Shown: positions 32,611 through 32,719 of the stretch, in pieces | How positions within the stretch are numbered: the stretch's first letter is position 1 | Layout: each line of letters begins with the position of its first letter | DNA from: an uncultured Acidimicrobiales bacterium | GTDB taxonomy: Bacteria > Actinomycetota > Acidimicrobiia > Acidimicrobiales > SHLQ01 | DNA length: 32,719 nt | Assembly: GCA_938038815.1 (NCBI GenBank) | Contig: CALHTF010000135.1 | Span: 1-32,719 of the forward strand | Reading direction: 5' to 3' | Notes under the pieces: model-generated | Seen by the model: the letters and a program-made list of their open reading frames with translations, nothing else | Databases searched by the model: none | Told to the model about the DNA's origin: nothing | Program-made: the position numbers and the translations under genes

Positions 32611-32719
32611 GTGCCAGGCTCCAGTGCCAGGCTCCAGTGCCAGGCTCCAGTGCCAGGCTCCAGTGCCAGGCTCCAGTGCCAGGCTCCAGTGCCAGGCTCC
32701 AGTGCCAGGCTCCAGTGCC
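32611..32719. repeat. 13-bp tandem repeat, at least 8 units (right array, runs off the end)
   Basis: Eight perfect units of GTGCCAGGCTCCA fill 32611-32714, with five bases of a ninth at the edge. Unit and orientation are those of the left array at 235-286. The array lies about 190 bp upstream of ftsK. The window end inside it suggests that a contig broke at the repeat. Confidence 0.96.

Noticed and set aside
1..32719. Mobile element, prophage, defence island or CRISPR array
   Set aside because: No integrase, transposase, phage, nuclease-defence or spacer-repeat pattern was seen; the tandem arrays have no spacers.

Overview
The window is a GC-rich chromosomal segment from an actinobacterium. 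Gene content and order suggest a deep-branching, streamlined lineage such as class Acidimicrobiia; this is inferred from protein style and synteny, with no rRNA present to confirm it. Almost every gene is a recognisable housekeeping gene. Genes are tightly packed, with several start/stop and stop/stop overlaps.

Layout. Positions 1-471 are a gene-free repeat block: two copies of a 61-bp structured repeat, an inverted repeat, and four units of a 13-bp tandem repeat. Next come a lipoprotein L,D-transpeptidase (-), a degenerate metallo-beta-lactamase-fold protein (+), and a deoxynucleotide-supply pair, nrdJ-tdk (-). A 525-bp regulatory region with DnaA boxes, short tandem repeats and dyads separates nrdJ from a RibD-C-like reductase (+). 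The SOS control unit follows: a LysM cell-division-inhibitor-like gene (-) and lexA (+) diverge from a cluster of LexA operators. A large STAND/SARP regulator (+) comes next.

From 20504 down to 11638 a long minus-strand operon-like block runs miaB, an aminoglycoside-phosphotransferase-like gene, miaA, dapF, hflX, dapC, dapE and a glutamate dehydrogenase gene. It combines tRNA A37 modification with the last steps of diaminopimelate/lysine synthesis and glutamate metabolism. A methyltransferase, a VOC protein and an AraC-type regulator precede recA (+), whose promoter carries a LexA operator. Downstream of recA lie a structured 3' region with a terminator, a 62-aa membrane protein, a PH-domain membrane protein and msrB. 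A second minus-strand block (32421 to 25458) holds ftsK, a Ca2+/cation antiporter, a small membrane protein, rimO, pgsA and cinA. The window ends inside a second array of the same 13-bp repeat.

The order ftsK - rimO - pgsA - cinA - recA - miaB - miaA - dapF - hflX - lexA - nrdJ resembles the conserved actinobacterial arrangement known from Streptomyces, but recX (normally after recA) and nrdR (normally beside nrdJ) are absent. The most notable leads are the four-operator LexA array, DnaA-type boxes upstream of nrdJ where NrdR control would be expected, a SARP-type direct repeat before the SARP-like regulator, two enzymes that have lost catalytic residues, and the repeat blocks at both edges. 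I found no defence system, CRISPR array, prophage, insertion sequence or tRNA gene.
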